NCBI GenBank assembly: GCA_016721465.1 | Contig: JADKIA010000031.1 | Span: 310,001-374,000, forward strand | Length of the DNA: 64,000 nt | Direction: 5' to 3' | From: Ideonella sp. | GTDB taxonomy: Bacteria; Pseudomonadota; Gammaproteobacteria; Burkholderiales; Burkholderiaceae_C | In this document: positions 27,988 through 38,940 of the stretch, in pieces | Layout: each line of letters starts with the position of its first letter | How positions within the stretch are numbered: position 1 is the stretch's first letter | Notes under the pieces: generated by a model | Told to the model about the DNA's origin: nothing | Databases searched by the model: none | The model's input: the letters and a program-made list of their open reading frames with translations, nothing else | Made by a program: the position numbers and the translations under genes

Positions 27988-29505
27988 ATGCCAGAAACCA
28001 TTCGCTACAGCCTGTTGGTCGTCGACGACGAGCCCGATTTGCGCACCTTGTATGAGCTGACGCTGCTTCGGGAAGGCTATGACGTGGAGTCGGCCGGGTC
28101 GGTTGAAGAAGGCTGGCAGTGCCTGTCGACGCGCCAGTACGACGCCGTGATCACCGACATGCGCCTGCCAGACGGCAGTGGGCTCGATCTGTTGCGACGG
28201 CTCGAGCGCGACGGCCGACCCGAGAAGACCATCGTCATCACTGCCTATGGCTCGGCCGAGAACGCGGTCGAGGCGCTGAAGTCCGGGGCCTTCGACTACC
28301 TGACGAAGCCGGTGGACTTGCGACAGTTTCGTCATGTCGTGGCGTCCGCGCTCGGTCGTGTGTTGACATCGAACGTCGCCGCCAAGCCCGACGCGGGCAA
28401 GTCCGCCGCGCCAGCAACCATCGTGCCCATCGAGGCCCCCCTGCAGAACCGTCGGGCGGGCGACGCCACATTGGCCAGCCAGCATCCGGCGCTGCGGCGC
28501 CTGATCGGCAGTTCCGTCTTGATGCAGCAGGTGCGTGCACTGATCGAGCGCGTCGCTCGTGGCATGGCCCCCGTGATGGTGCAAGGTGAATCTGGCACCG
28601 GCAAGGAACTGGTGGCGCGCGCCATTCACGAGGTGAGCTCGCGCGCGTCGCAAGCCTTCGTGGCCGTCAACTGCGGCGCCATCCCGGAACAACTGCTCGA
28701 GGCCGAATTCTTCGGTTATCGCAAGGGGGCCTTTACCGGCGCCAACGAGGACCGTGTGGGATTCTTCCAGGCCGCAGACGGCGGTACGCTGTTCTTGGAT
28801 GAGATCGGCGACTTGCCACTGGCCATGCAGAGCAAGCTGCTGCGGGTGATCCAGGAACGCTCTGTGCGGCCCATTGGTGCGATCGGCGAGACGCCGATCA
28901 ACACGCGCATCGTCAGTGCCACGCACAAGGATCTGACAGCGGAAGTGCATGAGGGTCGTTTTCGGCAAGACCTGTTCTATCGGCTGAATGTGATCCAGGT
29001 GCGCATGCCGGCATTGCGCGAACGCATCGAAGACCTGCCCGCCATCTGCCACGCGGTGCTGCAGCGGATTTCCCGCGACGCAGGCGTGTCGCCGCCGCCC
29101 ACGTTGTCGGAGGCCACGCTGTCGCTGTTGACCGACTACAGCTTCCCCGGCAACGTGCGTGAGCTGGAAAACCTGCTGCACCGTGCTGTCGCCTTGTCTG
29201 GCGATGGCGAGATCCTGACCTCGGACCTCGGCCTCGGCCCTGAAGCGTTCGAAGCCAGCGGCTGGCAGTCGTTGGAGGTCATGCCGCCAGTGCCGCACCC
29301 GGCGAATGAGCCGCAGGCCGACCTGCCCGCCGACCTGGTGCGCTATCTGGACCAGGTCGAGCGCGAAGTGCTGGAGCGCAGCCTGGCCCGGTGCCGCAAC
29401 AACCGCACGGCCGCCGGCGCGAGCTTGGGGCTGTCCTTGCGTCAGATGCGCTACCGCATGGCACGTCTGGGCATCCAGGTCGGTGGCGACCATGGCGGCG
29501 ACTGA
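27988..29505 (+). CDS. pilR: sigma-54 response regulator PilR
   Basis: NtrC-family activator of 505 residues, cognate to PilS, which turns on sigma-54-dependent pilin transcription. The receiver domain has LVVDDEPDLRTLYEL and the phospho-acceptor Asp in AVITDMRLPDGSGLDLL. The AAA+ domain shows GESGTGKELVARAIHE (Walker A), the sigma-54-contacting GAFTGA loop (RKGAFTGANEDR), GGTLFLDEIGDLP (Walker B) and FPGNVRELENLLHRAV. A Fis-type helix-turn-helix closes the protein (RCRNNRTAAGASLGLSLRQMRYRMARLG). The ampD start lies inside its last codons. Pilin genes themselves are not in this window. Confidence 0.95.
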   Translation: MPETIRYSLLVVDDEPDLRTLYELTLLREGYDVESAGSVEEGWQCLSTRQYDAVITDMRLPDGSGLDLLRRLERDGRPEKTIVITAYGSAENAVEALKSGAFDYLTKPVDLRQFRHVVASALGRVLTSNVAAKPDAGKSAAPATIVPIEAPLQNRRAGDATLASQHPALRRLIGSSVLMQQVRALIERVARGMAPVMVQGESGTGKELVARAIHEVSSRASQAFVAVNCGAIPEQLLEAEFFGYRKGAFTGANEDRVGFFQAADGGTLFLDEIGDLPLAMQSKLLRVIQERSVRPIGAIGETPINTRIVSATHKDLTAEVHEGRFRQDLFYRLNVIQVRMPALRERIEDLPAICHAVLQRISRDAGVSPPPTLSEATLSLLTDYSFPGNVRELENLLHRAVALSGDGEILTSDLGLGPEAFEASGWQSLEVMPPVPHPANEPQADLPADLVRYLDQVEREVLERSLARCRNNRTAAGASLGLSLRQMRYRMARLGIQVGGDHGGD

Positions 29506-30127
29506 AGCGGCGCAGCCGCACAGGTCTTGGACAGCGGGGTGGTGGGTGAATGCGCGGCCAAGCGCATCGCCGAACCACGGACCACGGCCTTCAGGCATGC
29601 CGATCGAACTGGTGGTGATTCACTCCATCAGCCTGCCCCCAGGGGTCTTCGGCGGTGACGACATCGAGCGGCTGTTCACCAATCGGCTGGAGCATGATGC
29701 GCACCCCTACTACGAGCGGCTTCGCGGACTGGAGGTGTCCGCGCATTTTCTGATCCGTCGCGATGGTGAGGTGGTGCAGTTTGTCTCGGCCGATCGGCGC
29801 GCCTGGCATGCCGGCCAATCGCAATGGCTGGGGCGGTCCAACTGCAATGACTGGTCGATCGGTATCGAGCTCGAAGGCGTGGAGGGCGGTCTGTTCGAAC
29901 CAGCGCAGTACCGTGCGCTGGTGCCCTTGCTGAGGGCGCTGCGCCAACGCCATCCCATCGGCCAGGTGGTGGGTCACGAGCATGTGGCCCCATCGCGCAA
30001 GCGTGATCCCGGGCCTGGTTTCGACTGGACGTTGCTGCGACGCAGCCTGCGCTGGCCGAAGGCGATGTTCACGCAAGATACGCAGGCCCGCGCAGACCCT
30101 GCGCTGGCGGAGCAATTCGCGCGCTGA
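29492..30127 (+). CDS. ampD: 1,6-anhydro-N-acetylmuramyl-L-alanine amidase AmpD
   Basis: Cytoplasmic zinc amidase of about 211 residues that recycles anhydro-muropeptides and, where ampC/ampR exist, keeps beta-lactamase uninduced. WTAGWWVNARPSASPNHGPRP is the AmpD N-terminal signature, which is why I start at MAATEAAQ, inside the end of pilR; the later ATG (MPIELVV) would cut it off. Zinc and catalytic residues are the His of VVIHSISLPPG and the block VGHEHVAPSRKRDPGPGFDW. The 14-base overlap with pilR implies co-translation. Confidence 0.93.
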   Translation: MAATEAAQPHRSWTAGWWVNARPSASPNHGPRPSGMPIELVVIHSISLPPGVFGGDDIERLFTNRLEHDAHPYYERLRGLEVSAHFLIRRDGEVVQFVSADRRAWHAGQSQWLGRSNCNDWSIGIELEGVEGGLFEPAQYRALVPLLRALRQRHPIGQVVGHEHVAPSRKRDPGPGFDWTLLRRSLRWPKAMFTQDTQARADPALAEQFAR

Positions 30128-30252
30128 GCCAATGTGGGCGCGGGACTGGACGCACGGATGCACCCCCCATGCGGCTTCGGCGGCCGTGACTGACCAAGCC
30201 CAGCCGGGGCAGTGCGCGCCAAGCCTTCGAGATTTCCCGATAAGGGTTCGCC

Positions 30253-30268
30253 ACACTACAGGTAGTGC
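30253..30268. promoter_or_regulatory. NrdR box 1 upstream of nrdA
   Basis: ACACTACAGGTAGTGC is an imperfect palindrome close to the NrdR consensus ACACWATATATWGTGT. A second box begins exactly 31 bases further on, about three helical turns, the usual tandem spacing of NrdR sites. NrdR is the ATP/dATP-sensing repressor of ribonucleotide reductase genes. nrdR itself is not in the window. Confidence 0.8.
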
Positions 30269-30297
30269 TTGAGCTCCGCTGACCCCCCAGATATAGT
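30269..30297 (+). promoter_or_regulatory. nrdA promoter (TTGAGC-17-TATAGT)
   Basis: TTGAGC (30269-30274) and TATAGT (30292-30297) with a 17-base spacer form a good sigma-70 promoter. The -35 abuts NrdR box 1 and the -10 lies inside box 2, so NrdR binding would block polymerase. The gap of 329 bases between ampD and nrdA otherwise holds only a leader of about 150 bases after the expected start site, with no gene I can support. Confidence 0.7.
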
Positions 30298-30299
30298 GT
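30284..30299. promoter_or_regulatory. NrdR box 2 upstream of nrdA
   Basis: The 16-mer ending ATATAGTGT matches the right half of the NrdR consensus well; the left half is degenerate (CCCCC). It is placed 31 bases downstream of box 1 and overlaps the -10 element. The tandem arrangement makes the call stronger than the single site would. Confidence 0.7.
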
Positions 30300-30456
30300 G
30301 GCCCATGCTATCCTGCGCGCCGCCCACGAGCCGATCCAAGCCTTGATCGCCCGGGCCAACAGTCGGCCTCAGACCGAGATCAGGTCGCACCAGAACACCA
30401 GAATTTCAATGCGATGCACGCGGCATCGCGCGCCTACACCATCAAGAGGGGATTCA

Positions 30457-33351
<2,895 letters not shown>

Positions 33352-33485
33352 GTTGAGGTGGCCAGCGTTTCATGGGTGCCCACCTGATCACGCATGACGT
33401 GCACCACCGCCTCGACCACCGTCTCAACACGCATCGCGACGATGCAAGGTCGCAACATCGCGAGCGTGTGCTTGTCAAGAAGTGC

Positions 33486-33514
33486 TTGGTGTTTGAGCGC
33501 AACACTCCGATAAT
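33486..33514 (+). promoter_or_regulatory. candidate nrdB promoter (TTGGTG-17-GATAAT)
   Basis: In the nrdA-nrdB gap a GATAAT -10 (33509-33514) lies 17 bases after TTGGTG (33486-33491), a weak -35. The expected start site would leave a leader of about 17 bases before the nrdB ATG, with AGGAAG as ribosome site. No NrdR box is seen here. Confidence 0.4.
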
Positions 33515-33537
33515 TTGAAGCCATAGGAAGCACACAC

Positions 33538-34779
33538 ATGCTGGTCTGGGAAGACGACGTCCGACCCTCCTCGACGAAATCACCGAACGGTACCGCGCCA
33601 CTCGCACAGAGCGCCGCGCGGATCGCTTCTCCGTCACCCCTCCCGCTTCAATCGCAGGCTGTCCATCAGCCGACGCTTCAGCTGCAACCGATCGCCACTG
33701 CATCTGCATCTGCATCGGCTGCGCCTGTGGCCAAGGCCAAGGCCGCTGTCGAGACCGACACGCGCCGCGTCAACGTGGCGGAGAAGCGCATCATCAACGG
33801 CCAGACCGACGTGAACCAGTTGGTGCCGTTCAAGTACAAGTGGGCCTGGGAAAAATACCTCGCAACCTGCGCGAACCACTGGATGCCGCAGGAGATCAAC
33901 ATGTCGCGCGACATCGCGACCTGGAAGGATCCCAACGGCCTGAGCGAGGACGAGCGCCGCATCATCAAGCGCAACCTGGGCTTCTTCGTCACCGCTGATT
34001 CGCTGGCCGCCAACAACATCGTGCTGGGTACCTATCGCCACATCACGGCGCCCGAGTGCCGCCAGTTCATGCTGCGCCAGGCCTTTGAAGAAGCCATCCA
34101 TACGCACGCCTACCAGTACATCGTCGAATCGCTTGGCCTGGATGAGGGCGAGATCTTCAACGCCTACCACGAGATCCCGTCGATTCGTGAGAAGGACGAG
34201 TTCCTGATTCCGTTCATCGACGCGATCATGGACCCGATGTTCAAGACCGGCACGCCCGAAGCCGATCAAACGCTGTTGCGGTCACTGATCGTCTTCGCCT
34301 GCCTGATGGAGGGCCTGTTCTTCTACGTCGGCTTCACGCAGATTCTGTCGATGGGCCGTCAGAACAAGATGACTGGTGCGGCCGAGCAGTATCAATACAT
34401 CCTGCGCGACGAATCGATGCACTGCAACTTCGGCATCGACTTGATCAACCAGATCAAGCAGGAGAACCCGCACCTGTGGACGGCGGCCTTCAAGGCGGAG
34501 ATCAAGGTGCTGTTCCAGAAAGCAGTGGAACTGGAGTACCGCTACGCCGAGGACACCATGCCGCGTGGCGTGCTGGGCCTCAATGCGTCCATGTTCAAGG
34601 GCTATCTGCGTTACATCGCCAATCGGCGTGCCACCCAGATCGGCCTGGAGGCGCTTTTCCCGAACGAGGAAAACCCGTTCCCTTGGATGAGCGAAATGAT
34701 CGACCTGAAGAAGGAGCGCAACTTTTTTGAAACACGCGTCATCGAGTACCAATCCGGTGGCGCGCTGAGCTGGGACTGA
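33538..34779 (+). CDS. nrdB: ribonucleoside-diphosphate reductase, class Ia, beta subunit
   Basis: Diiron-tyrosyl radical subunit of 413 residues. Residues 1-75 are a low-complexity Pro/Ala/Ser extension; the conserved fold starts at VNVAEKRIINGQTDVNQLVPFKYKWAW. Iron ligands and radical site are all present: Asp in FVTADSLAANN; Glu, His and the radical Tyr in EEAIHTHAYQYI (E-x2-H-x3-Y); Glu in ACLMEGLFFYVG; and Glu/His in RDESMHCNFG. The intact Tyr marks a true class Ia protein, not the class Ic form. AGGAAG precedes the ATG. It follows nrdA and precedes the histone-like gene. Confidence 0.96.
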   Translation: MLVWEDDVRPSSTKSPNGTAPLAQSAARIASPSPLPLQSQAVHQPTLQLQPIATASASASAAPVAKAKAAVETDTRRVNVAEKRIINGQTDVNQLVPFKYKWAWEKYLATCANHWMPQEINMSRDIATWKDPNGLSEDERRIIKRNLGFFVTADSLAANNIVLGTYRHITAPECRQFMLRQAFEEAIHTHAYQYIVESLGLDEGEIFNAYHEIPSIREKDEFLIPFIDAIMDPMFKTGTPEADQTLLRSLIVFACLMEGLFFYVGFTQILSMGRQNKMTGAAEQYQYILRDESMHCNFGIDLINQIKQENPHLWTAAFKAEIKVLFQKAVELEYRYAEDTMPRGVLGLNASMFKGYLRYIANRRATQIGLEALFPNEENPFPWMSEMIDLKKERNFFETRVIEYQSGGALSWD

Positions 34780-34991
34780 TTCACCTGGCACGCGTTGCCA
34801 GCGACTCAACCCAGCGATAGATCAAGATCCGCATTCGTGACATCGCCGCCAACAGAAGCGGCGAGCACGAGTGCCTCCCCGTTCATCGGGGCGGGTAACA
34901 AGCCGGCACAAGACGGCACGACCTGACCTGATGAATTGCTGTGGCTGACCTCAGCTGCAGTATTTCTCGTAACTTGATCAAGGAGATCGTC

Positions 34992-35474
34992 ATGGCAACT
35001 GCGAAAAAAGCGCCGGCTAAGAAGGCCGCCCCGGCAAAGAAGGCTGCACCGGCTAAGAAGGCTGCACCGGCGAAGAAGGCTGCGCCGGCAAAGAAGGCTG
35101 CAACCAAGAAGGCTGCGCCGGCGAAGAAGGCTGCAACCAAGAAGGCCGCACCGGCGAAGAAGGCTGCAACCAAGAAGGCCGCACCGGCGAAGAAGGCTGC
35201 AACCAAGAAGGCCGCGCCGGCGAAGAAGGCCGCAACCAAGAAGGCCGCGCCGGCCAAGAAGGCTGCAACCAAGAAGGCTGCGCCGGCGAAGAAGGCTGCA
35301 ACCAAGAAGGCCGCGCCTGCTAAGAAGGCCGCTGCGAAGAAGGCTCCCGCAAAGAAGGCTGCAGCGAAGAAGGCTCCGGCCGCTCCCGCTGCCCCTGCCC
35401 CTGCAGCGCCATCTGCCAAGACTGCACTGAGTCCCGCAGCTGCGTGGCCGTTCCCGACCGGGAATAAGCCGTAA
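34992..35474 (+). CDS. histone H1-like Lys/Ala/Pro-rich DNA-binding protein
   Basis: Low-complexity basic protein of 160 residues resembling the eukaryotic H1 C-terminal tail and bacterial BpH1/AlgP/HctB proteins; likely binds DNA non-specifically and compacts the nucleoid. The order is MATAKKAPAKK, four AAPAKK units, seven AATKKAAPAKK units, a few AAAKK/APAKK units, then a Pro/Ala segment and a conserved-looking end, AAWPFPTGNKP. The start is firm: AAGGAG lies 6 bases upstream of ATG. A strong terminator follows. nrdB lies about 210 bases upstream; that gap holds no gene I can support. The repeat number probably varies among strains. Confidence 0.9.
   Translation: MATAKKAPAKKAAPAKKAAPAKKAAPAKKAAPAKKAATKKAAPAKKAATKKAAPAKKAATKKAAPAKKAATKKAAPAKKAATKKAAPAKKAATKKAAPAKKAATKKAAPAKKAAAKKAPAKKAAAKKAPAAPAAPAPAAPSAKTALSPAAAWPFPTGNKP
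35097..35327 (+). repeat. in-frame 33-bp tandem repeat (7 copies) in the histone-like gene
   Basis: Seven consecutive 33-base units encode AATKKAAPAKK each, with synonymous differences such as GCT/GCC and GCG/GCA between copies. They are preceded by four 18-base AAPAKK units. The array keeps the reading frame, so copy-number changes would only alter protein length. Confidence 0.93.
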
Positions 35475-35502
35475 GGCACTACATTTTTATTGTGGCATTC
35501 CA

Positions 35503-35537
35503 ACAAAGGCCCGACCATTGTCGGGCCTTTGTCTTTC
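35503..35537 (+). terminator. Rho-independent terminator after the histone-like gene
   Basis: A perfect 13-bp stem ACAAAGGCCCGAC/GTCGGGCCTTTGT with loop CATT is followed by CTTTCT. It lies about 30 bases past the stop of the histone-like gene. The A-rich left arm could also let it act for the opposing TPR-like gene, which ends immediately beside it. Confidence 0.9.
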
Positions 35538-36644
35538 TAGGCCATCGACTTGGTGTGGCGGCCAACCAGCGGTTGAAGTAGTTCAAGGAGCTTTGCTTGC
35601 ATTTCGCGATGCCTATCTAGGGCAATTGAGGCCGCAGCCTTGAATTGGAAGGCGGCTTCAGCATCGTTGAGCAAACCCGCTATCGTTCCAAGTCGCGCGT
35701 TTACGTACGCGATCTCGTCAATATGGGTCATCGATTCAAGATGCTTTGCTGCGTCCTTGGAAAGCTCTCGCCCTTCATCGATCTTTCCTAACTCGACCTT
35801 GGTCCACGCTCTGTCCACGACAAGCAATGGAATGGACTTTTCTTCCAAGGCTGCCACGTCGATTTCATCAAGCAAAAGTTCTGCATCTCGAAATCTCCTG
35901 CCAACGACCAAGAGTTGGGCGCGGCGAAGAGGCAACAGCATCGAAAAGGACTCGGTTCCAATCGCGAAGTCGTAATTCACTGCTGAACTGGCTTCCATAT
36001 TGGCTTGCATCGCCTCCTCCGACATTGCTATGCCAAATGCATCTGCGATCCGGACGTTGTCAACACGAAAGGCAGCCACGTTATACAACACTGCGCTCAG
36101 CGCCGCTTGGTCTCCTTCAGCAGTGGCGTGCTGGCGTGCCTTTTCATACCATGGCCGCGCGAGGGTGAAGTTCCCCGTAAAATGTAGAGCTCCCGCGAGA
36201 ACCAAGGAGGCGCGCGCGGCCTCGATGATCGTTTGGCTTTGCCAACGAAAGGGCCTCTTCCAGATACTCCGCCATCTGAACGTGCCGCAATGCGTTCAAT
36301 TCAAATAGTGCCAGCCATGCGGAGCATGTGGGCCTGATCTCAACGAGATTGGCAGCTACTGCGATAGCATGAGCGCGGCGCGTTCGGTCAAATGCGGCAC
36401 GTGAGTCGTCACGAAAGAATTCGAATATCCCTTCAGCCAACATCAGCGATGCTGCAATAGTAGGCGTCAGGTTATGCTCAAACCGCGACCGAACACATGT
36501 AATCGCATCTATTGCCTTTGCTGTTTGGCCTTGTCGACCGAAGTGAGCTGCAGACCTACATATTGCCTTTGCCCAAGTTTCAGGATTCTGCGTATTTCTT
36601 GCTTCTGCTTCAAGTGTGGCCAAGAGCCGTGACTGCATATTCAT
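35537..36644 (-). pseudogene. TPR-like helical repeat protein, disrupted by a single-base frameshift
   Basis: Two adjacent minus-strand frames form one protein of about 365 residues if one C is removed from the CC at 36236-36235. The first frame then reads EEALSLAKQTIIEAARASLVLAG straight into the second. The product is all-helical with TPR-like A/L/Y spacing (FTGNFTLARPWYEKARQHATAEGD, LLNDAEAAFQFKAAASIAL) and has no signal peptide. The first ATG overlaps the purC stop (ATGA); a second ATG two codons later has GAGGAG upstream. The DNA is clearly AT-richer than its neighbours (26 G+C of 60 at 36541-36600), suggesting acquisition. Either a pseudogene or a sequencing error. Function unknown. Confidence 0.75.
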
Positions 36645-37552
36645 TCTCCTCGATATTGAAGGGCTGAAAACGCTTTGGCGTACCGTTGGGACGTTGAGTC
36701 GATGACCGTGGTGGGTACAGTCGGCGCTGGCGCCACCTTCCCCCAAGGCACCCCGTCGACCTGCGCTGTTTCAAGCCAGTCGCGGAGGTATTGCTTGTCG
36801 AAACTGGGCGGATTCACCCCTTCTCGGTAGGATTCCAGAGGCCAGAAGCGGGATGAATCCGGCGTGAGTATCTCGTCCATCAACGTCAGGTGGCCATGCT
36901 CGTCCAGACCGAATTCGAATTTCGTGTCGGCGATGATGATGCCGCGGGTGAGGGCAAAGGCCGCCGCTTCGGTGTACAGGCGGATGGCGATGTCGCGCAC
37001 CTGCTTGGCCAGTTCAGGGCCAACGATTTCACTCATGCGCCCGAAGTCGATGTTCTCGTCGTGGTCGCCCATCTCGGCCTTGGTGGCGGGTGTGAAAATC
37101 GGGGTGGGCAGACGGCTCGAGTTCTTCAGGCCGGGCGGCAGCGACACGCCACAGACCCGTCCGTTTTCCTGATATTCCTTCCAGCCGGAACCGGCCAGAT
37201 AGCCTCGCACCACGGCCTCGACGGGCAGTGGCTTGAGCCGCTTGACGAGCATCGAACGGCCCTTGACCTGCGCCACCTCATCCGGCGACACGACGCTTTC
37301 CGGCGCTTGCCCCGTGAGGTGATTGGGGACGATGTGGCCCAGCTTGTCGAACCAGAACAGTGCCATTCGCGTGAGCAATTCGCCCTTGCCCGGGATCGGC
37401 TCACCCATCACCACGTCGAAGGCCGAGATCCGGTCCGAGGCCACCATGAGGATGCGGTCGTCACCCACGGCATAGTTGTCGCGCACCTTGCCGCGGGCCA
37501 ACAAGGGCAGCGAATGCAAATTGGATTCGTAGACAGCGGGGGCAGTGCTCAT
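36641..37552 (-). CDS. purC: phosphoribosylaminoimidazole-succinocarboxamide synthase (SAICAR synthetase)
   Basis: ATP-dependent ligase of 303 residues joining CAIR and aspartate in purine synthesis. Its features are LLARGKVRDNYAVGDDRILMVASDRISAFDVVMG (N-terminal nucleotide site), VRGYLAGSGWKEY, and IIADTKFEFGLDEHGHLTLMDEILTPDSSRFW. It belongs to the longer, eukaryote/betaproteobacteria-like form of about 300 residues. It lies downstream of fba on the same strand, beyond the fba terminator. Its stop overlaps the ATG of the broken TPR-like gene. purE and purK lie 22 kb away in this window. Confidence 0.97.
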   Translation of the reverse strand: MSTAPAVYESNLHSLPLLARGKVRDNYAVGDDRILMVASDRISAFDVVMGEPIPGKGELLTRMALFWFDKLGHIVPNHLTGQAPESVVSPDEVAQVKGRSMLVKRLKPLPVEAVVRGYLAGSGWKEYQENGRVCGVSLPPGLKNSSRLPTPIFTPATKAEMGDHDENIDFGRMSEIVGPELAKQVRDIAIRLYTEAAAFALTRGIIIADTKFEFGLDEHGHLTLMDEILTPDSSRFWPLESYREGVNPPSFDKQYLRDWLETAQVDGVPWGKVAPAPTVPTTVIDSTSQRYAKAFSALQYRGE

Positions 37553-37649
37553 GGCGCGCTTTCGGTTCGATGCGGGAGGGCAGGGCGACGTGGGCGATAT
37601 TGTGCCCGCCGGGGTCGGCGTGACGCGGCATCGCCCGGCACGATGGAGG

Positions 37650-37680
37650 CATGAAAAAGCCCGCCATCGGCGGGCTTGAG
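37650..37680 (-). terminator. Rho-independent terminator after fba
   Basis: On the minus strand AAGCCCGCC-GAT-GGCGGGCTT is followed by TTT, giving a run of five T including the stem end. It starts about 20 bases beyond the fba stop and separates fba from purC. Confidence 0.88.
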
Positions 37681-37698
37681 GCCGTGGCCGAAAGGCAA

Positions 37699-38763
37699 TC
37701 AGTTCACGACTTGCGCCAGCTTGCCGGTGCTGTAGAGCGTCGCCACCTGGGCCAGCGTGAGGCCCTGGATCTTGCTGCCTTGGCCTTCGCAGCCGAACTC
37801 GGTGTAGCGCTGCTTGCAGATGGCCTTGGCAGCCTCACGAGCGGGCTTGAGCCACTCTCGAGCGTCGAACTTCTCGGGGTTCTCGGCCAGGAATTTGCGC
37901 ACTGCGGCCGTCATCGCCAACCGGATGTCGGTATCGATGTTGATCTTGCGCACGCCGTACTTGATGGCTTCCTGGATCTCTTCCACCGGCACGCCGTAGG
38001 TCTCCTTCATCTTGCCGCCGAACTGGCGAATAACCTCAAGCAAGTCCTGCGGCACGCTGGAACTGCCGTGCATCACCAGGTGTGTATTGGGGATGCGCGC
38101 GTTGATCGCCTTCACGCGGCTGATGGCCAGGATGTCGCCCGTGGGCTTGCGGGTGAACTTGTAGGCGCCATGGCTGGTGCCGATCGCGATGGCCAGCGCG
38201 TCGAGCTGTGTGGCCTTGACGAATTGCGCGGCCTCTTCGGGGTCGGTGAGCATCTGGCTGTGGTCCAGCTTGCCCTCGGCGCCGATGCCATCCTCTTCGC
38301 CAGCCTCGCCGGTTTCCAGCGAGCCCAGACAGCCGAGTTCGCCTTCGACCGTCACACCCACTTTGTGCGCCATGTCCACCACCTTTCGGGTGACCTGCAC
38401 GTTGTAGTCGAAGGAAGCGGGCGTCTTGCCGTCCTCGCGCAGCGAGCCGTCCATCATCACCGAGCCGAAGCCCAGCTGGATGGCGCCCTGGCAGATGGCG
38501 GGCGTCTGGCCATGGTCCTGGTGCATCACCAGGGGGATGTGCGGATAGGCTTCCACGGCGGCCTGGATCAGGTGCTTGATGAACGCCTCGCCCGCGTACT
38601 TGCGGGCGCCGGCGCTGGCCTGCAGGATCACCGGCGCGCCGACTTCGTCGGCAGCGGCCATGACGGCCTGAACCTGTTCGAGGTTGTTGACGTTGAAAGC
38701 GGGAATGCCGTAGTTGTGTTCGGCGGCGTGGTCCAGCAGCTGACGCATCGAGACGAGTGGCAT
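37699..38763 (-). CDS. fba: fructose-bisphosphate aldolase, class II
   Basis: Zinc-dependent aldolase of 354 residues interconverting fructose 1,6-bisphosphate with the two triose phosphates; in Burkholderiales it serves gluconeogenesis and, in some, the Calvin cycle. Zinc and active-site motifs are VMHQDHGQTP, GSVMMDGS, VEGELG, VMHGSSSVP and KINIDTDIRLA. Start at MPLVSMRQLLDHA, with AGGAC upstream; a longer frame adds 18 unconserved residues. It is followed by a strong terminator and lies 177 bases downstream of pyk on the same strand. Confidence 0.96.
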   Translation of the reverse strand: MPLVSMRQLLDHAAEHNYGIPAFNVNNLEQVQAVMAAADEVGAPVILQASAGARKYAGEAFIKHLIQAAVEAYPHIPLVMHQDHGQTPAICQGAIQLGFGSVMMDGSLREDGKTPASFDYNVQVTRKVVDMAHKVGVTVEGELGCLGSLETGEAGEEDGIGAEGKLDHSQMLTDPEEAAQFVKATQLDALAIAIGTSHGAYKFTRKPTGDILAISRVKAINARIPNTHLVMHGSSSVPQDLLEVIRQFGGKMKETYGVPVEEIQEAIKYGVRKINIDTDIRLAMTAAVRKFLAENPEKFDAREWLKPAREAAKAICKQRYTEFGCEGQGSKIQGLTLAQVATLYSTGKLAQVVN

Positions 38764-38940
38764 GGTGATGTCCTGGAGGTGAGGTTGGGAAGGCATGCTG
38801 CGCAGCCTCACCGACACACCGTGAAACCACGCCGTAACTGAAGCGAATTCTATCGAGGCAAGCCCGCGTGGCGCCCGCGTTCTGACAGTTTCGTGCGGCG
38901 CGTCATGTGTTTCGTCGCGCTGTCTCGGTCATGGCCAAGC

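Noticed and set aside
33372..33518. 48-codon His/Arg-rich frame between nrdA and nrdB
   Set aside because: No ribosome site, overlaps the candidate nrdB promoter, and has no recognisable domain; more likely leader DNA.
34877..34891. CCCCG-TTCAT-CGGGG hairpin after nrdB
   Set aside because: Only 5 bp of stem and no T-run, so not called as a terminator.
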